Source: Ignavibacteria bacterium UBA7675 (lineage in GTDB: Bacteria; Bacteroidota; Ignavibacteria; Kapaibacteriales; UB7675). Taken from it: a DNA stretch of 28,844 nt. The stretch covers positions 1 to 28,844 of the forward strand of contig DLHF01000011.1 in the NCBI GenBank assembly GCA_002483085.1, given 5' to 3'. The notes below the pieces were generated by a model, which was given only the letters and a program-made list of their open reading frames with translations, was not told the origin of the DNA and searched no databases. This document shows, one piece after another, positions 8,514 to 17,300 of the stretch. The position numbers and the translations under genes were made by a program. Positions within the stretch are counted from its first letter, which is position 1; the number at the start of each line of letters is the position of its first letter.

Positions 8514-9629
8514 TTACTGATTTACTACATAACGTTGTGAACTGAGATTGAACGAAAGGCCGAGCTTTGCGAGAAAACTTCCCTGCGCTGCTCCGTGGTA
8601 ATCGCGGCCAAATGTCGTAGTAAGCCATGTGCCGTTTTGTATTTCGTAGTCGAATACTGCGGCGATACGCCACTCATTTTCGGGTGCGTTGTCCCAGGTA
8701 AATGAGCGCCCTACAGCTTCCAGCGAAATGCCGTATTGGCGTGCAGTATAGATCAGCCGTAGACCAGCGTCTATTGTTGTTTGTGTAGAATCACCTACTT
8801 TGTCCGACAGCATTCTTCCTACGCCCACAATGCTCCAGTCTGTCCACTGATACGCAGGTGTAATCCATACGCCGAGCCGCGCAAATTTTCCACTGTCGGC
8901 AATATCATTGGGAAAGCGCCACACGCTGCCAAAAGCGAGTTCCAGCAGGAATCCCTGGCGGTCGAGCACGTAGTCTTGGACATTTTCCTGCGAAAAGGTG
9001 CTCACAGCCGTTTCGTTCAGAGTATTCAGAGCTTCTTGATATTCTTTGAGTGCCGCTGGATTGCTCGCCCCGCCTTTGGCTTTGAATACACTGTCGATAG
9101 TCTGCATCGCGGCTTTTTGAGAATTCAGAAAGACGGCGGCATTATTGGCAAGCTGCTGGGTAATGGCGCGCAGCGATGCTTTTGAGCGGTCGCTGGTTTC
9201 GCCGGAGAAGAAGGATGTGCGGAATCCGAGCGCCAGCCCAGTGACAGGCGCAAGCGAATCGCCGATGCTCGCAGTGCCGAGCGACAGCGTAGCTGTGCGC
9301 TGTATCGACTCCCACACTGTGCGCGCAGTGTCGAGCTGCCATGTTAAGTCCGGGTGATTTGCAAGCCAGTACGGACTGAACTCCATGGCGTATTCGCTCG
9401 GAATTTGCGTAAGCCCCGTTGTTTTAGAGAGAATAGAGATAGCGAGGTCTGCGGGCGTATTAGGCCGCTCGACGGCTGTAGGGGCTGCATCGAGCAGAGT
9501 AAACGCCGGTGATACAGGCGTGCGAATAAGGTTGAACTGCGGCAATGTGTCGCTGTTTTGTGCATATACTGGCAAAGCTATTACAAGCGATATACACCAG
9601 ATAAATCTTACCATGAAGCGTAGCTGCAT
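8514..9629 (-). CDS. exported, probable outer-membrane beta-barrel-like protein
   Basis: A 371-residue protein whose family I do not recognise. Residues 1-24 are a clear signal peptide ending V-Y-A-Q. Residues about 60-210 are mixed, with an Ala/Gln/Leu-rich helical stretch at about 150-225. From about 230 to the end there are alternating amphipathic beta strands with many aromatic residues (for example A-Y-Q-W-T-D-W-S-I-V-G-V and the closing A-K-L-G-L-S-F-N-L), typical of outer-membrane barrels or lipid-facing beta proteins. AGGGGA lies eight bases before the start ATG. It starts 35 bp after the small gene at 9665-10030 and is followed by the patatin gene, so the three are likely one transcript. 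As an outer-membrane partner it could export, receive or be the target of the lipase and the peptidoglycan hydrolase; this is inference. Confidence 0.8.
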   Translation of the reverse strand: MQLRFMVRFIWCISLVIALPVYAQNSDTLPQFNLIRTPVSPAFTLLDAAPTAVERPNTPADLAISILSKTTGLTQIPSEYAMEFSPYWLANHPDLTWQLDTARTVWESIQRTATLSLGTASIGDSLAPVTGLALGFRTSFFSGETSDRSKASLRAITQQLANNAAVFLNSQKAAMQTIDSVFKAKGGASNPAALKEYQEALNTLNETAVSTFSQENVQDYVLDRQGFLLELAFGSVWRFPNDIADSGKFARLGVWITPAYQWTDWSIVGVGRMLSDKVGDSTQTTIDAGLRLIYTARQYGISLEAVGRSFTWDNAPENEWRIAAVFDYEIQNGTWLTTTFGRDYHGAAQGSFLAKLGLSFNLSSQRYVVNQ

Positions 9630-9664
9630 AGACTATTTCCCCTGAATTGCAGATAACAAATAAA

Positions 9665-10030
9665 TTAAGAAAAGACAAAGGTAATATTGTACAGTACAAA
9701 TCCACCGTTTGTAGATGCCTGAAGCTGGTATGTGAAGTCCTGCTGTGCTACGCCACCCGACAAGGTGTAGGTGACGGAGGTATTGTTCGTAGCAGGATTA
9801 ATATCCTGTACATTTGTTGTGCAGTGCAATATCAACCCTTGTAAATTATTGCCCTGTGCATCGATTGCCAAATTCTCGACCGATTCGCTGTTTTGTGTGA
9901 TAATCTGGCCATTCCAGAGAACGGATGTACCGCCTACATTGGCATTGCCAATAACAACGGTGAGCGATACCGGAGTACCCGGTACCACTTTATACACCTC
10001 GACCTTCGTAAGCTGCACTGTGTTTGACAT
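9665..10030 (-). CDS. small beta-rich protein of unknown family
   Basis: A 121-residue protein. It has no signal peptide, no cysteine pair and no obvious catalytic motif. Alternating hydrophobic and polar residues with many Thr, Val and Asn (for example K-V-E-V-Y-K-V-V-P-G-T-P-V-S-L-T-V-V-I-G) predict an all-beta sandwich, and it ends in aromatic strands (V-L-Y-N-I-T-F-V-F-S). GGAGGAACT directly before the ATG is the strongest ribosome binding site in the window, which suggests high expression. It is the first gene of the likely operon 10030-4438, after a terminator that isolates the unit from the gene at 10337-11800. A structural subunit, adaptor or small lipid-binding protein are all possible; none is proven. 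Confidence 0.78.
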   Translation of the reverse strand: MSNTVQLTKVEVYKVVPGTPVSLTVVIGNANVGGTSVLWNGQIITQNSESVENLAIDAQGNNLQGLILHCTTNVQDINPATNNTSVTYTLSGGVAQQDFTYQLQASTNGGFVLYNITFVFS

Positions 10031-10336
10031 AGTTCCTCCAATACGTGAAAGTTGTGAGATGATTTATCAGGAATAGACTCTGTGGCACGGGCGCCGTTGC
10101 TGCGCGGGCATGGCCGTTGATTCCTCTCTCGCTGCCATCGGAGCGATGAGCGGATGGCGGGCGGGCCAGCCACGCGGCGGATCTGCGCGCGGTGCAGAGA
10201 CTGGAAGCTGGGGCAGAGGCCGAAGCGCCGTACTTATCTGCGCGCTCTGCTGATAGCTTTCTCCTGAATTTCAAACAACGCTATTAAAAAATGAAAAGAA
10301 GAGCTGGCAGAGTGCACTGCCAGCCTGCATATTGTA
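10031..10336. other. intergenic region holding a terminator and a GC-rich segment
   Basis: The 306 bases between the small beta-rich gene and the membrane-protein gene hold the terminator at 10285-10324 and an unusually GC-rich stretch at about 10080-10260. The promoter of the four-gene operon should lie here, upstream of 10030 on the minus strand, but no convincing -35/-10 pair was identified. A 94-codon minus-strand frame at 9990-10274 has low-complexity Arg/Ala/Ser composition and overlaps the real start of the small gene; it is not taken as a gene. Confidence 0.55.
10285..10324 (-). terminator. Rho-independent terminator after the membrane-protein gene
   Basis: On the minus strand GCTGGCAG (10324-10317) pairs with CTGCCAGC (10310-10303) around a six-base loop, followed by a T-rich tract with TTTT and TTTTTT. 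It lies 12 bases past the stop at 10337. Confidence 0.8.
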
Positions 10337-11800
10337 TTAAGCTTGCGTAGCCTGTTTTTCGGGCTGTACTGGTTGTGTTTGCTGTTCTGGGAATTTAAAC
10401 CCGAGATATGTACCGGAGCTTATACCCATCAGAGCGAGCAGCGTGGTACTAAAATCGGGCATAAGCAGGTCCTGGTACACTCTTGCGACGAAAATTCCCA
10501 CGAGCACAAGTGTCCACATCAGGATTTGAAACCTGTGGAAGCTGATACCATTGCTGTCGGTGAGAATATCTTTGAGAAACCCTTCCGACACTGGTTCTTG
10601 CAAATTGCCATAGATGCTGTCGATTTGCTCTTTCAGCGAAGCGAGCTGACTTTTTTTATCGGCGAGTTCTCCTTTCAGAGACTGTCTTGTTTGCACTAAT
10701 TCCTGAAGCTGCGGGTCGGTTGGCGAAGTTGGGAGTGCAGAAGGCAACGTTGTTGCAGGAGCCTGACTACCGGCGGGAGGCTGCGGTTGTGGCGGATTCA
10801 TTGCTTTAATATAATGCTCATTATCAGCAAGTTGCGCCATGAGGTCGCGCATTTCTGCATCAATTTTACTTTTCTGTGCATTCAGTGTTGTAATCGACGC
10901 CCGCGCCGTACTGTTTTTCGTAGAGTCGATCATTGCTGCGCCCAGAGCAGTACCGGCACCAATGCCCATGAGGATAAGCGCTTGGTCGTTCAGCACATTA
11001 TTGAACTGGTCTGTAAGGAGGAAGATAAACATGTAGGAGATAATGACTACAAAGAACCACACGGCCATTTGGAATCGCGCCAGGCTATAGGGGCGTCTTT
11101 GGCCCGAGGGTGGCTCGGGCGGATTGGAATCGCGGATAATATCGCTTCTTACTGCCAGCAGCCAAAAGAGCACAAGAGCCAGGAGCACGCTGAGCACCGC
11201 CGCGATAAACCAGCCTTCGCGGTAAATGATAAAAGTAAAGATTGGATTGTAGCCCGGGATTGAGGATGCGGGCAAAATTTCCTGTCCTCCTTCAAACCCC
11301 ATACCTACTCTGGTGATATGCCTTGCTTCCTTCAGCGAGCCCAGCAGCACGCGCCACTGCTGGCGCGATGAGTCGTCGTAAGTAAGCGGGAATACAAGCG
11401 TATTAGGCCCGATAAATTGGGGGTCAAGGCTGTGAAACCGCATACCGTCCAGAAATAATTCCAGGCTGCGGTAGTTGATAAGATTTTTCTCAATAGCTGC
11501 GGCTGATGCACTGTCTATCTGTACGTACAGTTCATCGCCAAGCGCTGCATTGATAGTTTCAACCTTTATAATTCGCGGTATTGGGGCGGCTGCTATTCCC
11601 TGTGCAGCGCCTTGTGTACCAGTCATTCCCCCCTGTGCAGCGTTTTGTATTCCGGCTGCTCCTCCCTGTGGAGCTACCGGCAGAGCCGCTGATGAGTCGC
11701 CTACGGTTGGGGGTAGCTGGGCGACTACAGAGCCAGTACAAATAAGCAATATGGCAAGGCACATCCCTGCCAGTGTCCGAACAATCGTGTGAGCGATCAT
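10337..11800 (-). CDS. multipass membrane protein with duplicated transmembrane hairpin
   Basis: A 487-residue inner-membrane protein of unknown function. A signal sequence at 1-28 ends V-V-A-Q; the start at 11800 has AGGAG seven bases ahead, while an upstream in-frame start at 11857 has none. Residues about 40-72 are a Gln-Gly-Ala-rich spacer with an 11-residue repeat. Residues about 75-190 form an exported beta-type domain. A helix at about 197-217 re-enters the membrane. Then two similar hairpins follow: R-F-Q-M-A-V-W at 242-248 with G-I-G-A-G-T-A-L-G at 279-287, and R-F-Q-I-L-M-W at 423-429 with G-I-S-S-G-T-Y-L-G at 459-467. A linker of about 135 residues with two coiled-coil-like helices (about 303-332 and 363-395) and a Pro-rich middle joins them. 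I have a memory of similar proteins in other bacteria but no family name. It has its own terminator and lies just upstream of the patatin operon on the same strand. Confidence 0.85.
   Translation of the reverse strand: MIAHTIVRTLAGMCLAILLICTGSVVAQLPPTVGDSSAALPVAPQGGAAGIQNAAQGGMTGTQGAAQGIAAAPIPRIIKVETINAALGDELYVQIDSASAAAIEKNLINYRSLELFLDGMRFHSLDPQFIGPNTLVFPLTYDDSSRQQWRVLLGSLKEARHITRVGMGFEGGQEILPASSIPGYNPIFTFIIYREGWFIAAVLSVLLALVLFWLLAVRSDIIRDSNPPEPPSGQRRPYSLARFQMAVWFFVVIISYMFIFLLTDQFNNVLNDQALILMGIGAGTALGAAMIDSTKNSTARASITTLNAQKSKIDAEMRDLMAQLADNEHYIKAMNPPQPQPPAGSQAPATTLPSALPTSPTDPQLQELVQTRQSLKGELADKKSQLASLKEQIDSIYGNLQEPVSEGFLKDILTDSNGISFHRFQILMWTLVLVGIFVARVYQDLLMPDFSTTLLALMGISSGTYLGFKFPEQQTQPVQPEKQATQA
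11598..11678. repeat. 33-bp tandem repeat inside the membrane-protein gene
   Basis: CCCTGTGCAGCG recurs at 11598 and 11631, and a diverged copy (CCCTGTGGAGCT) at 11664, a strict 33-bp period. It encodes the 11-residue Gln-Gly-Ala repeat (Q-G-G-x-x-G-x-Q-x-A-A) of the exported spacer. The period keeps the frame, so copy number could vary without breaking the gene. Confidence 0.6.
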
Positions 11801-11910
11801 GGGAAGCTCCTGATTTAGAAAATTCGGTTCTGGTGCTAATTGTTGATCAAAGAACAACTCAATTGGCCGATAATTTAGTAAAAAAGATGGGAAAGCGAGC
11901 GCAATGTAAA

Positions 11911-11960
11911 AAAATACAAAAAAAAAGGGGTGTCCTTCGCGAGGCTTCGAAGTACACCCC
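11911..11960 (-). terminator. strong Rho-independent terminator after the 80-residue gene
   Basis: On the minus strand GGGGTGT (11960-11954) pairs with ACACCCC (11933-11927), with a second inner stem CTTCG/CGAAG at 11952-11948 and 11939-11935. A run of nine T residues and a second T-run follow. It separates the gene at 12024-12266 from the membrane-protein gene at 10337-11800. Confidence 0.85.
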
Positions 11961-12023
11961 TGGTGATATCTGATTGCTCCTGTAGACGGTGGTTCACTCC
12001 CCTATGGAGCAGCGTGCAAGTAA

Positions 12024-12266
12024 TTAATTATCACAATCCTCCGTCTTGTCGAGGACCACAATGTTTTGGGCCTCAGTTAGATACTGTTGTCGCACAGAAA
12101 ACAGTTGTACAGGACTGCTCATGATGTTGTCAATCTGTGTCTGGTTCTGGGCGACGTAAGCGCATATCTGCTGCTGCGTATATGTTCGTGTTGGAGAAAT
12201 AACATCTATCGACAGCAGAATACAGAGATAGGAGTCCATGGGCTCCATTGGCTGGGGGGTTGGCAT
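12024..12266 (-). CDS. small protein of unknown function
   Basis: An 80-residue protein with no recognised family. It has a Met/Pro-rich start (M-P-T-P-Q-P-M-E-P-M), a short hydrophobic stretch at about 13-22, a Gln/Asn-rich helical middle (T-Q-Q-Q-I-C-A-Y-V-A-Q-N-Q-T-Q-I) and an acidic tail with one Cys (E-D-C-D-N). The frame is open to an ATG at 12308, which would add 14 residues and make a more hydrophobic N-terminus; 12266 is preferred because GGAAG lies eight bases ahead. The strong terminator at 11911-11960 argues that this is a real transcription unit. It is divergent from the helical protein gene at 12547 and on the same strand as the envelope cluster downstream; whether it belongs to that cluster is unknown. 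Confidence 0.55.
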   Translation of the reverse strand: MPTPQPMEPMDSYLCILLSIDVISPTRTYTQQQICAYVAQNQTQIDNIMSSPVQLFSVRQQYLTEAQNIVVLDKTEDCDN

Positions 12267-12376
12267 AGGTTTGGCTTCCAACAAGTATGAATGAAAGAAG
12301 AGGAGCATAACCCTACTAATTGAAATTTCCTAAGCCAAAAACCAGCGTTTTCCAACGAAATCGGTTGAAATGCCGA

Positions 12377-12412
12377 TGTGTTGCCGAACAATTAATAAAC
12401 ATCTGCAACACA
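12377..12412. promoter_or_regulatory. inverted repeat in a divergent promoter region, possible operator
   Basis: TGTGTTGC (12377-12384) and GCAACACA (12405-12412) are perfect inverted copies with a 20-base AT-rich spacer. They sit in the 280-bp AT-rich gap between two divergent genes (12266 minus and 12547 plus), where a shared regulator could bind. The spacing puts the half-sites about 28 bases apart, close to, but not exactly, whole helical turns. Confidence 0.35.
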
Positions 12413-12546
12413 GGTCAATATAAAGTGTTTTTTTTTAAATATTGGGTCTATTTTCAATCAAAAGTCAAATGGGTTTTTAGGGGGTTCGTTTTTTCACTAT
12501 TGCCCAAGAACCTTGATTTGAAGCCATATTCAGGACAGTATTGCCT

Positions 12547-14100
12547 ATGCAGGAACTGCACGATATTATCAGTTTGGTAAATTCTGAGCTCGTTTCGCCT
12601 ATTAAAAAGTTTGATGAAGAAGAGCTCGATGGCACCAAGTTGCGCCAACTTTACGAGGGAATTGCTGAAGGTCTCTATATCGACGACGACATTGCTGCCC
12701 AGGCGCTGTATGGCACTGATGCCTCCGACAAACGCTATTTGATGTTGCGTAAGAACCTGATAGACAGATTAGTGCTTACGATGGTACAGTACGACTATTC
12801 CAAGCGCTGTCCGCCCCGAGTAAATGAGCGGTCGTGGTGCCTTCGCGCGCTTTTTGCCTCTACGGTTCTGCTTACCTTTGGCGCTATGGAATCGGCTACG
12901 CGCCTTGCCGAAAAGATACTGCGAAAGGCCGAGCAGTTCCAGTTCACCGAGATTCGCGTACAGTGCTTGCAGATACTGCGGAATAAGAGCAGTCTACAGG
13001 GGGATTTGGAACGGTACGAAGAACACGACAGTGCTCTTAAGGGGGTATTGGAGCTGCGGCAGGCGGAGTTGCAGGCCGAAGAGATGTGCCAGAGAATTGA
13101 AATCCATTTTGCGCGTAGTTCGGCTGAACAGCCCCACCTCGCCGACATGGCCGAGTCGTTTCTACGGCGCTTGAAAGCAGTGCAGAAGCATCACTCTTCC
13201 TTCGATTTGGATGTGAATGTGTTTCGCATCAATCTGCTGATGCTACAGATCAGGCACGAATACAAGGCCGCGCTCAAGGTATGCCGAGATGCCGATACGT
13301 ATTGCCGGAAATACCCCGATTTTGGCAGCAAAAAGCGCCGTGCAGAGTTTATTGTAGCTGCTATGCATTGCTGTCTGTACCTGCGAAACTATACACAGGC
13401 GCTCGAATACGGGGCGCAGTGTTCCGATCTATTTGTTCAGGGGAAGTACAATTGGTATATGACCCAGGGGATTACCCTGCTGCTCGCATGCCATACCGCA
13501 GACTTCGAGCGCGCTTTGGCTATTTTTAACGAGGCAATGTCGCATAGGGGATTCGAAGCGCTGCCAGACCTACAGCGTGAAAAGTGGCTCATCTACGGTG
13601 CTTATCTGCATGTGGCTGTGGAGCGGGGCTGGCTGCAGCATTCTGGGCTGGCTGACAAACGCCGATTCAATAAGATTATTCGCACTCTCGACCCGTGGCA
13701 AAACCTCGCTGCTGCCGCGCGCGATAAAAAAGGGCTTCGCATTACGGTCTTGCTGCTGGAAACTGTTAGTCTGGTAGAGACACGCGACGAAAGCGGTATT
13801 CTTACGCGCCTGAAGCTGCTACAGCGCAATATCCGAAAGCACAGAGGAGACGAGGAGTACGAACGCACAATGGAGTTTATCCATATGCTGCGCACGCTTA
13901 TACGAACCCGATTTGATGCTGCAACTGCTTGGAAAAAAGCCATGCCCCACTATAATGCTTTGCTTTCGCTGCCGCGCAGCAGCAGCCGGGAACGGCTTGT
14001 GGAAGGGGTGGAGATTATCCCGTATGAACGCCTATGGGAATGGTTGGCAGATGGAGGGAAAAACGGTGGAGCAGGCAAGACTGCAAATGGGATTACCTGA
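12547..14100 (+). CDS. all-helical TPR-like protein of unknown function
   Basis: A 517-residue cytoplasmic protein with no signal peptide or membrane segment. It is alpha-helical almost throughout. The N-terminal about 95 residues (Q-E-L-H-D-I-I, then D-D-D-I-A-A-Q-A-L-Y-G-T-D-A-S-D-K-R-Y, then R-K-N-L-I-D-R-L) match, from memory, the start of a family of TPR-like hypothetical proteins common in Bacteroidota. The remainder reads as helical hairpins with TPR-like spacing (for example Y-T-Q-A-L-E-Y-G and F-E-R-A-L-A-I-F), suggesting a protein-binding scaffold. A TTG at 12541 is also in frame; the ATG at 12547 is chosen, with AGGA 11 bases ahead as a weak site. It is divergent from the small gene at 12024-12266. 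No terminator was seen in the 271 bp before the next gene on the same strand. Confidence 0.82.
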   Translation: MQELHDIISLVNSELVSPIKKFDEEELDGTKLRQLYEGIAEGLYIDDDIAAQALYGTDASDKRYLMLRKNLIDRLVLTMVQYDYSKRCPPRVNERSWCLRALFASTVLLTFGAMESATRLAEKILRKAEQFQFTEIRVQCLQILRNKSSLQGDLERYEEHDSALKGVLELRQAELQAEEMCQRIEIHFARSSAEQPHLADMAESFLRRLKAVQKHHSSFDLDVNVFRINLLMLQIRHEYKAALKVCRDADTYCRKYPDFGSKKRRAEFIVAAMHCCLYLRNYTQALEYGAQCSDLFVQGKYNWYMTQGITLLLACHTADFERALAIFNEAMSHRGFEALPDLQREKWLIYGAYLHVAVERGWLQHSGLADKRRFNKIIRTLDPWQNLAAAARDKKGLRITVLLLETVSLVETRDESGILTRLKLLQRNIRKHRGDEEYERTMEFIHMLRTLIRTRFDAATAWKKAMPHYNALLSLPRSSSRERLVEGVEIIPYERLWEWLADGGKNGGAGKTANGIT

Positions 14101-14371
14101 ATCGGCTTGATGCAGCAATCTCCCTCCGCAAACAGTAGGTGTTGTCGTGGTTGCAACAGCTATGCAAAACAGAGATTGGGCAGCGAGAAGCCGATTGCCG
14201 ATCCTGTCCGGTGCTGAACCCATGTTGATTATATAAATATAAAGGGGTAAATTGGGTACTCGTTATTTTTGTGCGGTTGTACAGGTCCGCATCCGCAGAG
14301 GTTTTTCTATACATCACGATTCAGGACGGGCGACACCCAAACGCTCTGTCCTGCGTTCCCACGAGTTGCCT

Positions 14372-17300
14372 ATGTACGTTATTGTTTTTCTTCTTATTTC
14401 GATGCTGCTGGCTATTAGCCCTGTTGCAGCCCAGACAACTGCCGCTTCCGAATACCATCTTACTGTAGATACAGAATCGCTTCGGAAATTAGATAGCGAT
14501 CCTTGGGCGAATGATTATGTGCCCGCTGTTATTACAGTAGAGGGCATAGAATACGCTTGTGAAGCTCGCTACCGGGGTGGCAGTACACGCGGAGCACCAA
14601 AGAAAAGCTGGCGAATAAAATTCGAGAATGCTGATAATCCATTCGGAGTAGAAAAACTTAACCTCACAGCTCAATACTACGACCAGTCGTTGCTACGCCA
14701 CTATCTGGCGATGAAGTTGTTCGGGCATCTGGGGCAGGCGACTCCCGCAGTTCGCCATGCTAATCTGTATCTCAACGGCAATTATGCAGGTGTATATGTA
14801 GAAGTAGAAAACGTAGATAGCGGATTTTTTACTCGAAGATCGCTTCGCGTAGACGCGTTGTTCAAGGGCGAAAATCACGCTTCGCGATTCGTCCATCTTT
14901 TAGATGACCAGGGATACAGAACTGCATGGGGACAGGAAATCGGCGATGTTGCTGCATACCAGGAGCTTATGAGTGTGATGAGCTCGCTGATGTATGTACC
15001 CGACGATCAGTTCGCTGCATATGTCAATCAGCATTTTGATGTGCAGCAAGTGCTTACCTATTTTGCTGTCGAGTATGCTCTGGCAGCTCACGACAATATC
15101 ACCAAGAATTATTTTCTATACCGCAGCGCCGACGATCAGCGCTATAGGCTTGTTCCTTGGGATAACGATGCAATTCTCGGCAATGATTTTCAAGGTGTGT
15201 ACGATTCGCTCGGTTTTGCTTTGTCCTACCGGGGAAGCCTTTTTCGTAATAACCACTTGCTACAGCGCATGCTTGATGTTCCACAGTTCCGCGCTGATTA
15301 TGCGCTGATCGTGCAGAGTATTATCGGCGAGGGATTCGATTATATGGCTACACTTGCAGATGCCGAAGTGCTTGCCATACGGGATGATGTCTATCGCGAT
15401 GTGGCGAAGTGCTGCTCCAACGAAAATTTTGAACAGGGGCTTGGCGAAATCGACTATTTTCTGGCAAAGCGGCGCAGCTACTTGCTGAACACAGCTCCCA
15501 GCCCCCATGAGCCGCCACAGGAACTTTCGTGCTCTCATGCTTTTGCACATCCGGGCGATACCGTCGTGTTTCGCGTGGATGCAACTCATGCTTCGGAGTC
15601 GTCTTTCTATGTCGATCTTGCCCGCGATGTCGATTTTACATGGGGCGACAGCATTGATTTTACCAGACTGGAATTGTACGATGACGGCCTGCACAGCGAT
15701 GGTGTAGCCGGGGACAGAATATACGGGAACAGCATTGCATTGCCGCAGCAGGCGCAGGCGGTCATGCCGTATGTGTTTCTTTCATCGAAACGCGATTATC
15801 CGGCGGGTGGATTCGCGTATGTTGCTTATCAGCCGTTGTGGACGCCCGCTATTGTATTTACCGAGGCGGCAGAGAGCGATTACGCGCAGCTACAGCTTGT
15901 CGATGCTGTAAAGGTGGAGAACGATTATGCGCTCATTTTTGTCAATAATTCTGATCGCGTGCTCGATCTGTCGTATTCTGCGATTAGAGCCGATTCGCCA
16001 TATCTGCATTGGTGCTTGCCGCCGGGCGTGGCGCTGGCGCCAAAAGAAACGTTGGTAGTTACTACCAATGTACCTTTGGCTCGGCAACTGTTGCCGCCCG
16101 CTATTATTGTTGGAACGATGTTCTCTCCGGTTCATACAGGCGATACGCTCGCACTTCTGGGGCCGGATGCCAGAGTGCTGGCAGAATATTCCGTGCCCGA
16201 GGTTCGCGCCGTGGATGCACCTGTGCATCCTGTGATTATCAACGAAATTCAGTATTCGTCTTCTGCTGATAAGCAGGACGGAGGCGATTGGGTAGAGCTG
16301 TACAATCCGAGCAGCACAGAGTTGGAGCTGGATGGGTGGGTGCTGAAAGACGCCGAAGACGATCATGCTTTTATGTTCCGGGCAGGAACGACTGTAGAGC
16401 CGCATGGATATATTGTGGTGTGCGTGGATACAACATCTTTTGATGCCGCTTATCCAGTGGTAAAGAACCGCGCTGGTAATATGGATTTTGCTTTCGGCGA
16501 CAATGATGCCGTCCGGTTGTTCGATGTCGCAGGGCGGCTGATTGATATGGTAGAATACCGCGATACAGCTCCTTGGCCTGGTGTCTCTGATGCCGGAGGC
16601 CCGACATTAGAGCTTATTAGCCCGGTAGAGGACAACACTCTGCCTTTGCACTGGCGTATATCCATGCTGCTGCACGGTACGCCGGGCCGAGAGAACAGCG
16701 TAGCAGATAGAGATTCTACGGGGACAGATTTACCTGTGGTCATCAGCGAAATAAACTACAGAGCGCCGGAGTCGCTTGATGCAGGCGACTGGGTGGAGCT
16801 GTACAATCCCGCCGAACAGAGCGTGGATATTGGCCAGTGGATATTGACTGATGAGGAGAGCGACCACGTGTTCCGGTTTCCCATTGGTTTGTCGATTGCT
16901 CCTAAAAGTTATGTGGTGGCGGTGCGGCGAACGGAGCGGTTTCGCGCTATTCATCCTGGAGTAGACGAACAACAAATAGCTGGCCCTATCGGTTTTGGTT
17001 TTAGCGGTGATGGCGGGGAAATTCGGCTGCTCAATGTTGCAGGCGTGCTGGTCGATTCGGTGCGCTATGGTGTGACAGCTCCCTGGCCTGTGCTGCCAGC
17101 AGACGGTGCCACGCTCGAACTTCTCGATGTGGCGATGGACAATGCTCTTCCGGAAAGCTGGGCTCTGTCCTTGTCGCCTGCGGGAACTCCGGCTGCGCCT
17201 AATAGCACTAGGCCGGTCCAGCCTCCGGCTACAAAGGTTGCAGATGTTCGCGTTGGCCCCAATCCAGTGCAGGATGTAGTGTCGGTCGATATTGCGCTTG

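Noticed and set aside
9990..10274. 94-codon minus-strand frame before the small beta-rich gene
   Set aside because: Low-complexity composition from a GC-rich stretch, no ribosome binding site, and it overlaps the firm start at 10030 in another phase.
10787..11263. 158-codon plus-strand frame inside the membrane-protein gene
   Set aside because: Antisense to a gene with signal peptide, helices and a terminator; His/Arg/Lys-rich antisense composition.
12541..14374. Shared TTGCCTATG at the starts of two plus-strand genes (12541 and 14366)
   Set aside because: Nine bases shared by two sites is weak, and other genes in the window use ordinary Shine-Dalgarno sequences instead.
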